NCBI GenBank assembly: GCA_021568835.1
Contig: JAKGSH010000005.1
Coordinates: 1 to 64,000, forward strand
Origin: Streptomyces sp. Tue 6430
GTDB taxonomy: Bacteria; Actinomycetota; Actinomycetes; Streptomycetales; Streptomycetaceae
Length of the DNA stretch: 64,000 nucleotides
Reading direction: 5' to 3'
Shown here: piece after piece, positions 1 through 9,371 of the stretch
Position numbering within the stretch: position 1 is the stretch's first letter
Layout of the letters: every line of letters starts with the position of its first letter
The notes under the pieces: generated by a model
The model's database searches: none
Told to the model about the DNA's origin: nothing
Seen by the model: the letters and a program-made list of their open reading frames with translations, nothing else
Made by a program: the position numbers and the translations under genes

Positions 1-139
1 CGGCCGGTCCCACTCCCCGGACCCGCTCGTGAGCTTTGTCACGCGCCCGAACGGCGTGCGGCAGGGATAGCCGACGCCTGCGTCCGGCCTCTTACCGCAA
101 CGAAGAGACGTGTTCCGGCACGACGCAGACGGAGAGGGA

Positions 140-1333
140 GTGATGCGAGTGCCCAGGCAGCCGGTACCGGTCCGGGCCGCGGTGCCCGAGGCCCGGGAGC
201 CTCGCCCGCGGCCGCGACGGCGGCGTCCGCGGGCCGGGAAGCCGCGCCGGCGGACCAGGACGAGCTGCTCGCGCGCTTCGACGCCCTCGTCGCCGACGGC
301 GGGACGGTCGAACCGCGCGACTGGATGCCCGACGGGTACCGCCGCATGCTGATCCGCCAGATCGCCCAGCACGCCCACTCCGAGATCATCGGCATGCAGC
401 CCGAGGGCGCCTGGCTCACCCGGGCCCCTCCCTGCACCGCAAGTCGGTCCTCGTCGCCAAGGTCCAGGACGAGGCCGGCCACGGCCTGTACCTGTACTCG
501 GCCGCCGAGACGCTGGGCGTGGACCGCGCCGACCTGCTGGAGGCCCTGCACCGGGGACAGCAGCGGGCCTCCGCCACGTTCAACCACCCCGCGTTGACCT
601 GGGCGGACACCGGGCCATCGCCTGGCTGACGGACGGCGCCGCCGTCATCAACCAGGCCCCCTGTGCCGCACGTCCTACGGGCCGTACGCCCGGGCGATGC
701 GCCGCGTCTGCCAGGAGGAGGCCTTCCACGTGCGCAGGGCTACGACCTGATGCGCGCGCTGTGCGAGGGGACGCCGGAGCAGAAGGAGATGGCGCAGGAC
801 GCGGTGAACCGCTGGTGGCTGCCGGCCGTCGCGCTGATGTTCGGCCCGCCCGACACCGAGGCAGGCGGCGCCGACGCGCGGACGGCCGCACCCGGCGCCG
901 CGGTCTCCCGCCGCGCGATGGCCTGGGGCATCAAACGCCACACCAACGACGAACTGCGACAGCGCTTCGTCGACACGTGCGTCCCGCAGGCCGAACGCCT
1001 CGGCCTGACGCTGCCCGACCCGGCGATCCGCTGGAACGACGAGCGCGGCCACTACGACTTCACCCCGATCGGCTGGGACACCTACCGCGAGGCGCTGGGC
1101 GACGACACCCACTGGGCGCGGCAGCGGATCGCGCACCGCAGGGCCGCGCACGACGGCGGCGCCTGGGTGCGGGAGGCGACCGCCGCGTACGCCGCCCGCG
1201 CGGAGGCGGAGGCGGAGGCGGAGGCGGAGGCGGAGGCGGAGGCGGAGAGGGAAGCCGAGGCCGCGGCGGACGCGGCACCGGCGAGGCGCGGTCCGGCGGC
1301 GCCACCCCGCAGCGGACGGAGGAGCACGCATGA
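140..1333 (+). CDS. paaA: Phenylacetyl-CoA 1,2-epoxidase subunit PaaA (frameshifted as given)
   Basis: Catalytic di-iron subunit of the multicomponent enzyme that epoxidises the ring of phenylacetyl-CoA. The reconstructed protein contains the family blocks [36 protein letters not shown] (an ExxH iron-ligand motif), EEAFHVRQGY (a second ExxH), and [10 protein letters not shown]. Reading it needs restored bases near 425, 612, 660, 735 and after the repeat at 1201; another shift is likely close to the start. The start is the GTG/ATG pair at 140/143 behind a GGAGAGGGAG ribosome site. The end is taken as the TGA at 1331-1333, which overlaps the paaB ATG. The C-terminal tail is an unusual run of alternating Ala-Glu. 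Family assignment is secure; exact ends are less so. Confidence 0.88.
1201..1247. repeat. Hexanucleotide repeat (CGGAGG)n within paaA
   Basis: About seven perfect copies of CGGAGG, encoding an alternating Ala-Glu tail at the PaaA C-terminus. Such a tract can change length in whole codons. The reading frame also appears to shift just after it, so copy number or base calls here may be unreliable. Confidence 0.85.
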
Positions 1334-1605
1334 CCCGCGACCGGGAGGGCGCACCGGCGTCCTGGGAGGTCTTCCTGCGGACCCGCCGGGGACTGGCGCA
1401 CCAGCACGCGGGATCGGTGCGCGCGGCCGACCCGGACGCGGCGCTGGCGCTGGCCCGCGACCTGTACGCCCGCCGCGGCGATCCGCTCTCGCTGTGGGTG
1501 GTCCGCTCGGACGCCGTGCACACGACCTCCCGGACGAGCGCGACCCGTACTTCGCCGCCGCCCGCCACAAGCCGTACCGCTGTCCCGAGCACTTCGCGCC
1601 CCTGA
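1330..1605 (+). CDS. paaB: Phenylacetyl-CoA epoxidase subunit PaaB (frameshifted as given)
   Basis: Small subunit of the PaaABCE complex. The N-terminal half is clear: WEVFLRTRRGLAHQHAGS matches the family's start, followed by a region ending SLWVV. A base lost near 1525 moves the rest to another frame, where DERDPYFAAARHKPYRCPEH is the normal family C-terminus. The stop is taken as the TGA at 1603-1605, giving about 92 codons, close to the usual 90-95. The ATG overlaps the paaA stop (ATGA), indicating translational coupling. The last few residues are uncertain. Confidence 0.85.
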   Translation: MTRDREGAPASWEVFLRTRRGLAHQHAGSVRAADPDAALALARDLYARRGDPLSLWVVRSDAVHTTSRTSATRTSPPPATSRTAVPSTSRP

Positions 1606-1622
1606 CCGAGAAAGGACCGAGG

Positions 1623-2480
1623 GTGACCACGCCGAGTGACACGCGCGCGGACCCCGCGGCGCGGGCCGCCGCGACCGGTGCCGCTCCGGCGGCGGCCGAC
1701 GGCACCTCCTCCGCTCCCGGAGCCCCCACGGACACCGATCTGGCCCTGTACCTGCTGCGCCTCGGTGACGACGCCCTCGTCCTCGGGCAGCGCCTGTGCC
1801 AGTGGATCACGCGCGCGCCGACCGTCGAGGAGGACCTGGCGCTGTCCAACATCGCCCTGGACCTGATCGGCCACGCCCGCACCCTGCTCACCCGCAGCGG
1901 ACAGCTCGACGGGACCGGCCGCACCGAGGACGACCTCGCCTTCACCCGCTCGGCGCGCCAGTTCACCAACGCCCTGCTCACGGAGCTGCCCGACGACGAC
2001 TTCGCGATGACCGTGGCCCGCCAGCTGGCCTACACGCACTACGCGGTCCTCCACCACGAGGCGCTGGCGGACTGCGCCGACGCCGAACTGGCCGCCTTCG
2101 GGGCGCGGGCCGCCAAGGAGGTCGCCTTCCACCGGTCGCACGCGGACCGCTGGATCCTGCGGCTGGGACGCGGCACCCCGGAGAGCGCCCGCCGCATGCG
2201 ACGGGGTCTCGAGCGGGTGTGGCCGTACACCGCTGAACTCTTCGACGAGGACGACGTGGTCCGACGCCTGGCCGCCGCCGGCACGGTGCCCTCACCGGCG
2301 TCCCTGCGCGGCGAGTGGGAACGGCGCGTCACCGAGGTCGTCACCGACGCGGGGCTCACCGTGCCCACGGCCCCCTGGTCGGCCAGGGGCGGCCGCTCCG
2401 GCCTGCACACCGAGGAGTTCGACCCGCTGATCGCCGAACTCCAGTCGGTGCACCGGCAGTTCCCCGGAGGCACCTGGTGA
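1623..2480 (+). CDS. paaC: Phenylacetyl-CoA epoxidase structural subunit PaaC
   Basis: Ferritin-like structural partner of PaaA, 285 residues with a GTG start at 1623 behind AGAAAGGA. An N-terminal Ala-rich extension of about 35 residues precedes the conserved core. Core landmarks are LYLLRLGDDALVLGQRLCQW, LALSNIALDLIGHAR, and the helix with KEVAFHRSHADRWILRLG. The frame is intact. The same frame is open upstream through part of paaA and paaB, but that is an artefact of the frameshifts. It overlaps paaD by four bases (GTGA), so the genes are probably co-translated. Confidence 0.93.
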   Translation: MTTPSDTRADPAARAAATGAAPAAADGTSSAPGAPTDTDLALYLLRLGDDALVLGQRLCQWITRAPTVEEDLALSNIALDLIGHARTLLTRSGQLDGTGRTEDDLAFTRSARQFTNALLTELPDDDFAMTVARQLAYTHYAVLHHEALADCADAELAAFGARAAKEVAFHRSHADRWILRLGRGTPESARRMRRGLERVWPYTAELFDEDDVVRRLAAAGTVPSPASLRGEWERRVTEVVTDAGLTVPTAPWSARGGRSGLHTEEFDPLIAELQSVHRQFPGGTW

Positions 2481-2988
2481 ACGATCCGGCACCGACCAGG
2501 ATCCCCCTCCCGGTGGACGAGGTGCGCGAGCGGGTGGAGGCCGTCCCGGACCCGGAACTGCCGGTGATCGGCCTGGGCGACCTCGGTGTGGTGGCCTCGG
2601 TCGCCCCGGGCGCCGACGGAGTCCTCGAGGTGGAGATCACGCCCACCTACCTGGGCTGCCCCGCGCTTCCCGCGATCACCTCCGCGGTACGGGAGGTGCT
2701 GACCGCCTGCGGCCACCCCGACGGCCGCGTACGACAGGTCCTGTCCCCGCCCTGGACGACGGACCGCATCACCCCGAGGGACGGCGCAGGCTCGCCGCGA
2801 ACGGCATCGCCCCGCCGGTGTCCCCGGCCCCCGCCGGACCGGTCCCGGTCGAGCTGGGCGGGGTGCCCTGCCCGCACTGCCGTTCGCGGGCCACCCGGCC
2901 GCACCTGCCCTTCGGACCGTCCCGGTGCCAGTCGGTGATGTGGTGCACGGCGTGCCGCGAACCCTTCCCCCACCTGACCGCGCTGTGA
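2477..2988 (+). CDS. paaD: PaaD, Fe-S assembly factor for phenylacetyl-CoA epoxidase (frameshifted as given)
   Basis: MIP18/SufT-like (DUF59) protein needed to mature the PaaABCE enzyme. The N-terminal domain shows VPDPELPVIGLGDLGVV and the Cys of PTYLGCPAL. A base lost near 2775 shifts the frame; the restored C-terminus carries the PaaD-specific paired cysteines, CPHC then CTAC in the stretch around 2865-2960, ending ...PHLTAL with TGA at 2986-2988. Length is about 170 residues, normal for the family. It starts with GTG overlapping the paaC stop. Confidence 0.88.
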
Positions 2989-2996
2989 GGCAGACC

Positions 2997-4196
2997 GTGA
3001 ACACCGCCACCCCGCCCACCGCCCGGCACGAGGCGCCCGACGACCAGGACCGGGGCCAGGACCAGGGCCAGGAGCAGGGCCAGAACCGGGGTCTGCGCCC
3101 GCGCACCGGCTGGCACCGCCTGGAGGTCACCGAGGTGCGCCGCCTCACCGCCGACGCCGTGGCCGTCGGCCTGGCCGTACCGGCCGCGCTGCGCGAGGTC
3201 TTCGCCCACCGGCCCGGCCAGCACGTCGTCGTCCGCCATCACCGCGCCGACGGCGAACTGCGCCGCAGCTATTCGGTGTGCCCGCCGCCGCACGACCCCC
3301 GGGCACTCCGCCTGGTCGTCAAACGGGGCGGCCCCGACGGCTTCGGCGCCCACGCCGTCAGCCGCCTCGCACCCGGTGACCGTCTCCAACTCTCCCCGCC
3401 CACAGGTGACTTCTCCCTGCCGGACCTGCCCGGTGCCCACCACTTCCTCCTCGCCGGCGGCTCGGGCATCACCCCGCTCGCCGCCATGGCCGCCCACGCG
3501 CTGCGCCACGACCCGGCCTGCCGCGTCTCCCTCGTCCATTCCGTCCCCACGTCCGCGGACGCCCTGCTGGCCGACGAACTCGCCGAACTCAAGGACGCGT
3601 TCCTCGACCGGCTCACCGTCCTGTACGTCCTCACCCGCGAGGACCGCGGCCACGGCGACGGCCCCTTCGGCAGACGGATCGACGCCGGGAGCCTGTCCCG
3701 GCTGTTCGCGGCGACGGACGCCCGGCCCGGCCCGGACACCGTGTTCGCCCTGTGCGGCCCGCCCGGTCTGGTCGACACCGCGCGGCAGGCCCTGACGGAC
3801 CGGGGAGCCGACCCGGCCCTGATCCGCCGGGAGTTGTTCACGGCGCCCGGCACGTCCCCGAGGGAACCGGACACGGCCGCACCGGTGCGCACGGCCGCCG
3901 TGGTCCCGGGCGTGGGGGAGGCCCGCGTCACCGCCCTGCTCGGCGGGCGCCACCGCGCCGCCACCGTCCTGCCGCAGGACACGGCGATCCTCGACGCGCT
4001 GCTGCGGGCGGACCCCGACGTGCCGTACGCCTGCCGCGAAGGCGTGTGCGGCAGCTGCCGCGCGAAGGTCCTGTCCGGCCGGGTCGCGGCGGAGGGCCAG
4101 TACGCCCTCGACCAGGGCGACCGCGCCGCCGGCTACACGCTCGTCTGCCGGGCGCGGCCGAGCACCCCCGAGGTCACCCTCGACTTCGACGCATGA
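2997..4196 (+). CDS. paaE: Phenylacetyl-CoA epoxidase reductase PaaE
   Basis: NADPH-dependent reductase that feeds electrons to PaaA, with an intact frame. Domain order: an FAD-binding barrel with RRSYSVCPPP, an NAD(P)-binding domain with GGSGITPLAAMA and ALCGPPGLVD, and a C-terminal plant-type ferredoxin domain in which YACREGVCGSCRAKV and a distal TLVCRARP supply the four cysteines for a [2Fe-2S] cluster. The first ~35 residues are a low-complexity Asp/Gln/Gly stretch (DQDRGQDQGQEQGQ). The GTG at 2997 follows the paaD stop by eight bases. An in-frame GTG at 2925 lies inside paaD and is rejected. Confidence 0.93.
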   Translation: MNTATPPTARHEAPDDQDRGQDQGQEQGQNRGLRPRTGWHRLEVTEVRRLTADAVAVGLAVPAALREVFAHRPGQHVVVRHHRADGELRRSYSVCPPPHDPRALRLVVKRGGPDGFGAHAVSRLAPGDRLQLSPPTGDFSLPDLPGAHHFLLAGGSGITPLAAMAAHALRHDPACRVSLVHSVPTSADALLADELAELKDAFLDRLTVLYVLTREDRGHGDGPFGRRIDAGSLSRLFAATDARPGPDTVFALCGPPGLVDTARQALTDRGADPALIRRELFTAPGTSPREPDTAAPVRTAAVVPGVGEARVTALLGGRHRAATVLPQDTAILDALLRADPDVPYACREGVCGSCRAKVLSGRVAAEGQYALDQGDRAAGYTLVCRARPSTPEVTLDFDA

Positions 4197-4248
4197 CCCG
4201 CACCTGCGGGCAGGCCGCCGTGCCACCACGACGCACCACGACGCCGCA

Positions 4249-4291
4249 CCGCCACTGCGCCGCACCGCCACTGCGCCGCACCGCCACTGCG
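4249..4291. repeat. 16-bp tandem repeat between paaE and the SDR gene
   Basis: Two perfect copies and a partial third of CCGCCACTGCGCCGCA, in the 160-bp gap after paaE. The flanks contain related CACGACGC short repeats. No gene or regulatory role is visible. Confidence 0.8.
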
Positions 4292-4356
4292 CGCCACGGC
4301 GCCGCACCGCCACCGGGCGAAGACGCCGCACGACCACCGAGCGAAGGAGAACCGCC

Positions 4357-5153
4357 TTGACCACCACCGCCCGCACCGCCCGCCACGAGGGAAGACCGCC
4401 CTGGTCACCGGAGGCAGCCGGGGCATCGGCAGAGCCGTCAGCCGCCGCCTCGCCCGTGAGGCGCGCTGGTCGCGGTCCACTACGGACACGACCCGGACGC
4501 CGCCGAACGGACGGTCAAGGAGATCGAGGCCGACGGCGGCCGCGCCTTCCCCGTGCACGCCGAACTCGGGGTGCCCGGTGACGCCGACACCCTGTGGTCG
4601 GCCTTCGACCGGGCCCTGGCCGACCGGGCCCTGGCCGGGCAGGACGCGCCGACCGGCCTCGACATCCTCGTCAACAACGCGGGCATCACCGTCCCGCGCC
4701 CCCTCGCCGACGTCACCGAGGCCGACTTCGACCGGGTCTTCGCGATCAACACCAAGGCTCCGTTCTTCATCATCCAGCGCGCCCTGGAGCGGCTCCGCGA
4801 CGGCGGCAGGATCGTGAACATCTCCTCCGTGGCGACCCGCGTCGCCTTCCCGCGATCGTCTCGTACACCATGACCAAGGCCGCCCTCGACCACCTCACTC
4901 TCTCCCTCGCCCAGGAGCTGGGCCCCGCGGCATCACGGTCAACGCCGTGGCGCCCGGCTACACCGAGACCGAGATCAATCCCACGCTCGCCGTCCCGGAG
5001 ATCCGCCGCCGGTACTCCGAGGCCTCCGTGTTCGGCCGGCTCGGCGACCCGGCGGACATCGCCGACGTCGTCTCCTTCGTCGCGAGCGACGACGCCCGCT
5101 GGGTGACCGGTCAGTGGATCGACGCCTCCGGCGGTGCCCACCTCGGCGTGTGA
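4357..5153 (+). CDS. Short-chain dehydrogenase/reductase (frameshifted as given)
   Basis: NAD(P)-dependent SDR oxidoreductase of about 265 residues after restoring bases near 4393, 4463, 4853 and 4928. Seen motifs: TGGSRGIGRAV (dinucleotide-binding loop), LVNNAGIT, a catalytic block with NISS, then YTMTKAAL (Tyr and Lys), and a C-terminus ending WIDASGGAHLGV. It starts with TTG at 4357 behind GCGAAGGAGA. It lies between the paa genes and kynA, co-directional with both. Substrate is unknown; the position leaves open either aromatic-acid catabolism or a detoxifying role. Confidence 0.85.
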
Positions 5154-5164
5154 CACCGCGGCCC

Positions 5165-5188
5165 GGCGCCCCGCCCCACCGGGGCGCC
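5165..5188. terminator. Short hairpin between the SDR gene and kynA
   Basis: GGCGCCCC at 5165-5172 pairs with GGGGCGCC at 5181-5188 across an 8-nt loop. There is no T-run, so it could be a weak terminator or simply a stable RNA element between the two cistrons. Confidence 0.35.
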
Positions 5189-5246
5189 CCTCCTGCCGAC
5201 CGTTCGCCACCCCGGCCATCCGCCGGCCGCCCCTCCAGGAGTCGCG

Positions 5247-6094
5247 ATGAACGACAGCACGTCCGTGCTCACCGAGCCGGTGACGGACGACTTCCCGACC
5301 CAGCCCTTCACGGGCGCGAGCCCCTACGACGCGTACGTCCACGCCTCCGTCCTCAACTCGCTGCAGCACCCGCTCACCGAAGCCCCGGACGAGATGGCCT
5401 TCCTCGTCACCACCCAGGTGATGGAGCTGTGGTTCACCCTGGTCGTGCACGAGTGGCGCACCGCACGCGTGGCCCTCGCCAAGGACGACCTGCGCGCGGC
5501 CACGGACGCCCTGGTGCGCAGCCGCCGGCGCTGACCGCCCTCAACGGCGCCTGGGCGCCCATCGCCGCGCTGACCCCCGCCCGGTTCAACGGCTTCCGGG
5601 CCGCGTTCGGCCGGGCTTCGGGCTTCCAGTCGGCGATGTACCGGCACCTGGAGTTCCTCCTCGGCGACAAGTCCGCCGGGATGCTGCGCGCCCACCGGGG
5701 CGACCCGGCCGTCCACGAGGCACTCGCGGACACCTACCGCGAACCGTCCCTGTACGACGAGGTGCTCGCCTTCCTGCACCGGCAGGGCCTGCCCGTGCCG
5801 CGGAGCGTCCGCGAGCGGGACGTCACCCGTCCGTACACCTCCGACCCCGCGGTGGTGGACGTGTGGCGGCGCGTCTACGCGGGACCGCAGGAGCACCCCC
5901 ACCTCGCGCTGGGCGAACTGCTCACCGACATCGCCGAACTGGTCACCCGCTGGCGGTTCGAGCACGTCCTGGTGGTGCGCCGCGCCATGGGTTCGAAACC
6001 GGGCAGCGCGGGCTCCGCCGGCCTGGCCTGGCTGGAGAGGCGCGCGGCCCGCCCGGTCTTCCCCGAACTGTGGGAGGTGCGCGGTGACGTCTAG
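5247..6094 (+). CDS. kynA: Tryptophan 2,3-dioxygenase (frameshifted as given)
   Basis: Haem enzyme that opens the indole ring of L-tryptophan to N-formylkynurenine, first step of the kynurenine pathway. Landmarks in order: YVHASVLNSLQHP, DEMAFLVTTQVMELWF, FRAAFGRASGFQSAMYR (substrate-pocket block), and RFEHVLVVRRAMGSKPGSAG, which holds the proximal haem His and the GSxGSAG-type loop. One base is missing near 5525. ATG at 5247 follows CCAGGAG. Length is about 280 residues, typical of the bacterial family. Its stop overlaps the start of the next gene, supporting a two-gene kynurenine module. Confidence 0.9.
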
Positions 6095-7081
6095 GATCTT
6101 TCGTCCGGATCAGGCCGGATCGGGGAGCGGGGTCCCGGGCCGTGCGTCGCAAGGCGCGGGAGGGCGACACGGCGGAGCCACGGCAGCCGACGACGACGCG
6201 GCGGGGCGCGGTGCCGGACCCCGCGAGCCCGGCACGACCCGGACCGGAGGCCCCAGGACCGTCTCCGCCTTCGCGGCCGAGGAGGAGAAGCGGGTCCTCG
6301 GCCTGAAGCCGGTGCTGGCACCGGTGCACGGCCGCTACGGCGACCACCCGCACCAGTCCTACGACGCCTGGCCGGCCGACGATCCCGACGCGCCGCTGGT
6401 CGTCCTGCTGCACGGCGGCTACTGGCGCTACGACCGGATGCACCTCACCCCCTTCGCGGCCCACCTCTCCCGGCAGGGCTTCGAGGTGCTGCTCCCCGGC
6501 TTCCGCCGCTCCGGCGGTGCGGGCGGCTGCCCGAGACCTTCGACGACGTCGCCCGGATCGTGGACACCCTGCCCCAGGGACGGCCCTACGTCCTGGCGGG
6601 CCACTGCTCCGGCGGTCACCTGGCCCTGTGGTGCGCCGCCCGCGGGCTGCTGCCCGCCGGCTCCCGCTGGCACACGCGCACCCTGCCCACGAGCGTGCTC
6701 GCCCTCGCGCCGATCACCGACCTCACCGCCACCCGGCGCGACGGCCTCAGCAACGACGCCGCCCTGCAACTCCTGGGCGGCGAGGAGGGGTTCGACCGCT
6801 GGCTGCCCGAGGTCGACCCGCTGACCCTGCTGCGCGGGGCCGGCACGACCGGGGTGCCCACCGTGCTGCTGCACGGCGCCGTCGACGAGGAGGTCCCGCT
6901 CACGCAGTTCAGCGACTACGCGACCGTCCACCGCGACCTGCGGACGGTCGTCCTGCCCGGCACCGGCCACTACACCCTCATCGAACCGGGCGCGCCCGGC
7001 GCCCGCGCGGTCGCCGACACCCTGCGGGAGCTGTCGGCCGGGTTCGGCCCGACGCCACCGCCCGCGGGACCGGTCACCTGA
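6084..7081 (+). CDS. Alpha/beta hydrolase, kynurenine-formamidase type, with Cys in the nucleophile position (frameshifted as given)
   Basis: About 330 residues after one restored base near 6530. It shows the oxyanion-type HGGYW motif, AGHCSGGHLALW at the nucleophile elbow, LHGAVDEEVPL for the acid and GTGHYTLI for the catalytic His. Coupling to kynA suggests hydrolysis of N-formylkynurenine. In the usual G-H-S-x-G elbow the Ser is here Cys (codon TGC at about 6606), as in dienelactone hydrolases. An Ala/Gly-rich N-terminal extension of ~55 residues precedes the domain; the true start may be downstream of the GTG at 6084. Role is inferred from fold and neighbour. Confidence 0.75.
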
Positions 7082-7252
7082 GGCCTCCGGCCGCACGCCA
7101 CCATTGACGGCTGCGGAAGCGAGCCCGGCCAAGATGTTCTGGAAATCCCCGACCTGGCACGGGGGTATCGGCGCTATGATCCGAATCGCTGCGTCGATGC
7201 GGGGAATGCACGCGAACGTGCGTGCGACCGGGCGCGGTCGGGGGAGGACTTC

Positions 7253-7590
7253 ATGACGCCACAACGGATCATCGAACGACTTGAGGAGATCGAGGACTGG
7301 CAGCTCACCCCACAGCAGTGGGACACCGTGGGCGATGTCCTGAAAAGCCTCGGGGCCGTGCTCGCCGAAGGGGACGACACCGGGACCGTCCACGTCCTCG
7401 CCCGGCTCGAACCGCTGGAGCGGGCGGGGCGGCCCGCCGCGCACGGGCCCGGTTGGGCGCGGACCGGACCCCGATCCCGCCGCAACAGCGGGAACAGCGG
7501 AATCACCTGATCGAACGGCTGACCGTCGACCTGCGCGGTCCGCAGGACCCGCCCCGGAACGAGGGTGCCGACGGGGAGACGGCCGGCTGA
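7253..7590 (+). CDS. CATRA-associated small protein (CATASP-like), first gene of a conflict locus
   Basis: About 113 residues with one base missing near 7440. The N-terminus reads IIERLEEIEDWQLTPQQW and continues with a helix containing VLKSLGAVLAEGD. The shifted C-terminal half reads RTPIPPQQREQRNHLIERL. This matches my memory of the small CATRA-system-associated family: an acidic helical start, a W-x-L-(S/T)-P-x-x-W core, and a C-terminal P-P-x-x-R-E-R-x-N-x-L helix. The RBS GGGGGAGGAC precedes the ATG. It is followed by the CATRA protein and the TPR-CHAT gene, the expected partners. A TATGAT hexamer at 7174 could be a -10 element. Confidence 0.7.
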
Positions 7591-7704
7591 CGGGCTGTTT
7601 CCGGCCATCCCGGTGCGGCGGCGGCCAGGCGGGAGAATCCCTCGGGAAAACCACTGTGCCGTCCGCACCCCTCCTTCGGAAATCCGGGAAGTGGGCTACG
7701 CGGC

Positions 7705-9233
7705 GTGAGCGGAATCACCAGGTCGGCTTTGATCGTGATGGCATTCGCGCCAGCCGATTCGGAAATCGACAACAATTCACGAGAATATCTCGCATCCTTG
7801 TGGCGAGCCTGTCGCTCGCTGGGCATGACCGAACCGATTCCGGGGTTTCGGTTCCCGCCGACCACATCGATTTCGGCTCGGCCGGCCCGGCCGCCGCCTC
7901 GGAATTCACCCTGCTGGCGGCCGCGGAGCGGACGGAGAGCGACGCCCTCTGTTCCGCCTTCGCCTTCGCCGAGCACGACGTCGTCGGTGTCGTCGCCCTG
8001 CTCGCGCCCAACGACACGACGAGGGCCTCACCCGGTGGAGCGACCTCGACGCCCGGTGGAACGCCGCGGTGGCCGCCGCGGGCGGCCCGTCACCGTCGTG
8101 GGGCGTGCTCGGTGAGTTCCGCGTGTTCGAGGCCCTCTACGACCGCGGACTCGGCCTGGGGGACCGCGACTTGTGCGACCTCGTGCGTCGGCACGCGCCC
8201 CGGCCGGGGAGCGAGTCCTGGTGGAACGGCTTCGACCGGACGGAGCACGGATTCGCCGTGTGGCGGTCCGACGCCGCCGGCGGACCGGAGGCCGTGACCG
8301 ACCTCTACGTCCTCGCACCGGCCCGCCAGGAGGACGCCCTCGACGAGTGGGCCTGGGCCGTCGGGGACGGCACGGCCTGAGACCCCTCGCCCGCTATCTG
8401 CTCCAGCTCTCGAAGATCCGCTATCAGCACCTGAGGTACGCGGCGTCGGGGGCGTCGAACGCGCAGACCGTCGAGAGCGACGAGCGGACGACACGGCTCC
8501 TGCGGGAGCTGGAACACGCGACGCGGCATCCCGTCCCCCTGGAACGCGTCCTGAAGGCGTCGGCCCTCCTGGACGAGGCGCAGTTCGGCCCCCAGGGACT
8601 GCTGTGGACGATCACCCGGCAACGCCAGCTGAGCCGTGGCCTCTCCATCGCCGTCGCCAACATGCGCCTGCACACCCCCGACACACGACGGCGCGGCAAG
8701 GGAACCTCCTGGACCGTGACGGACCTCGCCGAGGCCGAATGGCTCATCCGGCAGGTGGAGGAGGACCGCCTCCACCTCGAGGCCGTACGCGAGCGGGCGG
8801 AAGGTGTGCGCACCGCGGTCTCGACGCTCGTCGAGCGCGAACTGGCCCGTCACCGAGGGTGGCTGACGCTCACTCAGACGTCCGTCCTGGGTGCCGTCCT
8901 CACCGCGCTGACGGCGGTGCAGGCGATGCAGTACGAGGTGCCGATGCGCAAGGTGCTCCAGTCCCCGGCCATCGCCGCCGTGTCCGCGCTCGCCCTCGCC
9001 CTGCCCCTGGCCGTGCTGCGCCTGGCGGGCGCCTCGCCGGCGACACGGCGGTACAGGTGGCTCGACTCGGGCGCCGCGGGACTGTTCGGCGCCGCCCTGG
9101 GATGGCTGGCCGCCACCGCCGGGGGATCAGCGGGGGAGGAGGGCCGCCCACCGCCGCGTGGACGATCTCCGCCGCCCTCGTGACCGGTCTGACCACGCTC
9201 CTCGGAACGTACGCCCTGACCCGGCCGAGGTAG
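7705..9233 (+). CDS. CATRA protein: caspase/TPR repeat-associated membrane protein (frameshifted as given)
   Basis: Reconstructed at about 510 residues from four frames, each step consistent with one lost base (near 7870, 8040, 8380, 9145). The N-terminal domain begins SGITRSALIVMAFAPADS with SLWRACRSLGMTEPIPG. The middle holds LLGEF-like, DLYVLAP and RPLARYLLQLSKIRY blocks. A long helical part follows (LEAVRERAEGVRTAV). The C-terminus has LTLTQTSVLGAVLTALTAVQ and three further hydrophobic segments, so about four membrane helices. This architecture matches the CATRA conflict-system family. It is probably the membrane-anchored sensor or effector of the system. Confidence 0.72.
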
Positions 9234-9371
9234 GTCCCCGCCCTGCCCGCCAGCCCCCTCCGCCCGCCCGACGCCGTCCGACCGCACCCCGCGGCCGCGG
9301 AGCCACCGACCCCACGGAACCACCACCCCCACGGAACCACGAACCCTACGGAACCACCGAGGAGTCTCCGC

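Noticed and set aside
39-587. A 182-aa minus-strand open frame opposite paaA
   Set aside because: Arg/Ala/Pro-rich composition and direct overlap with clear PaaA coding sequence; a shadow of GC-rich codons.
675-2141. A 488-aa minus-strand open frame across paaA-paaC
   Set aside because: Long only because GC-rich DNA lacks stops; the plus strand encodes conserved Paa proteins over the same span.
663-2480. A 605-aa plus-strand frame that looks like a PaaA-PaaC fusion
   Set aside because: The middle part is paaB read out of frame; the fusion arises from missing bases, and paaC has its own start and ribosome site at 1623.
7082-7252. A riboswitch or structured leader before the CATRA locus
   Set aside because: No convincing conserved fold or strong inverted repeat; only a TATGAT -10-like hexamer is visible.
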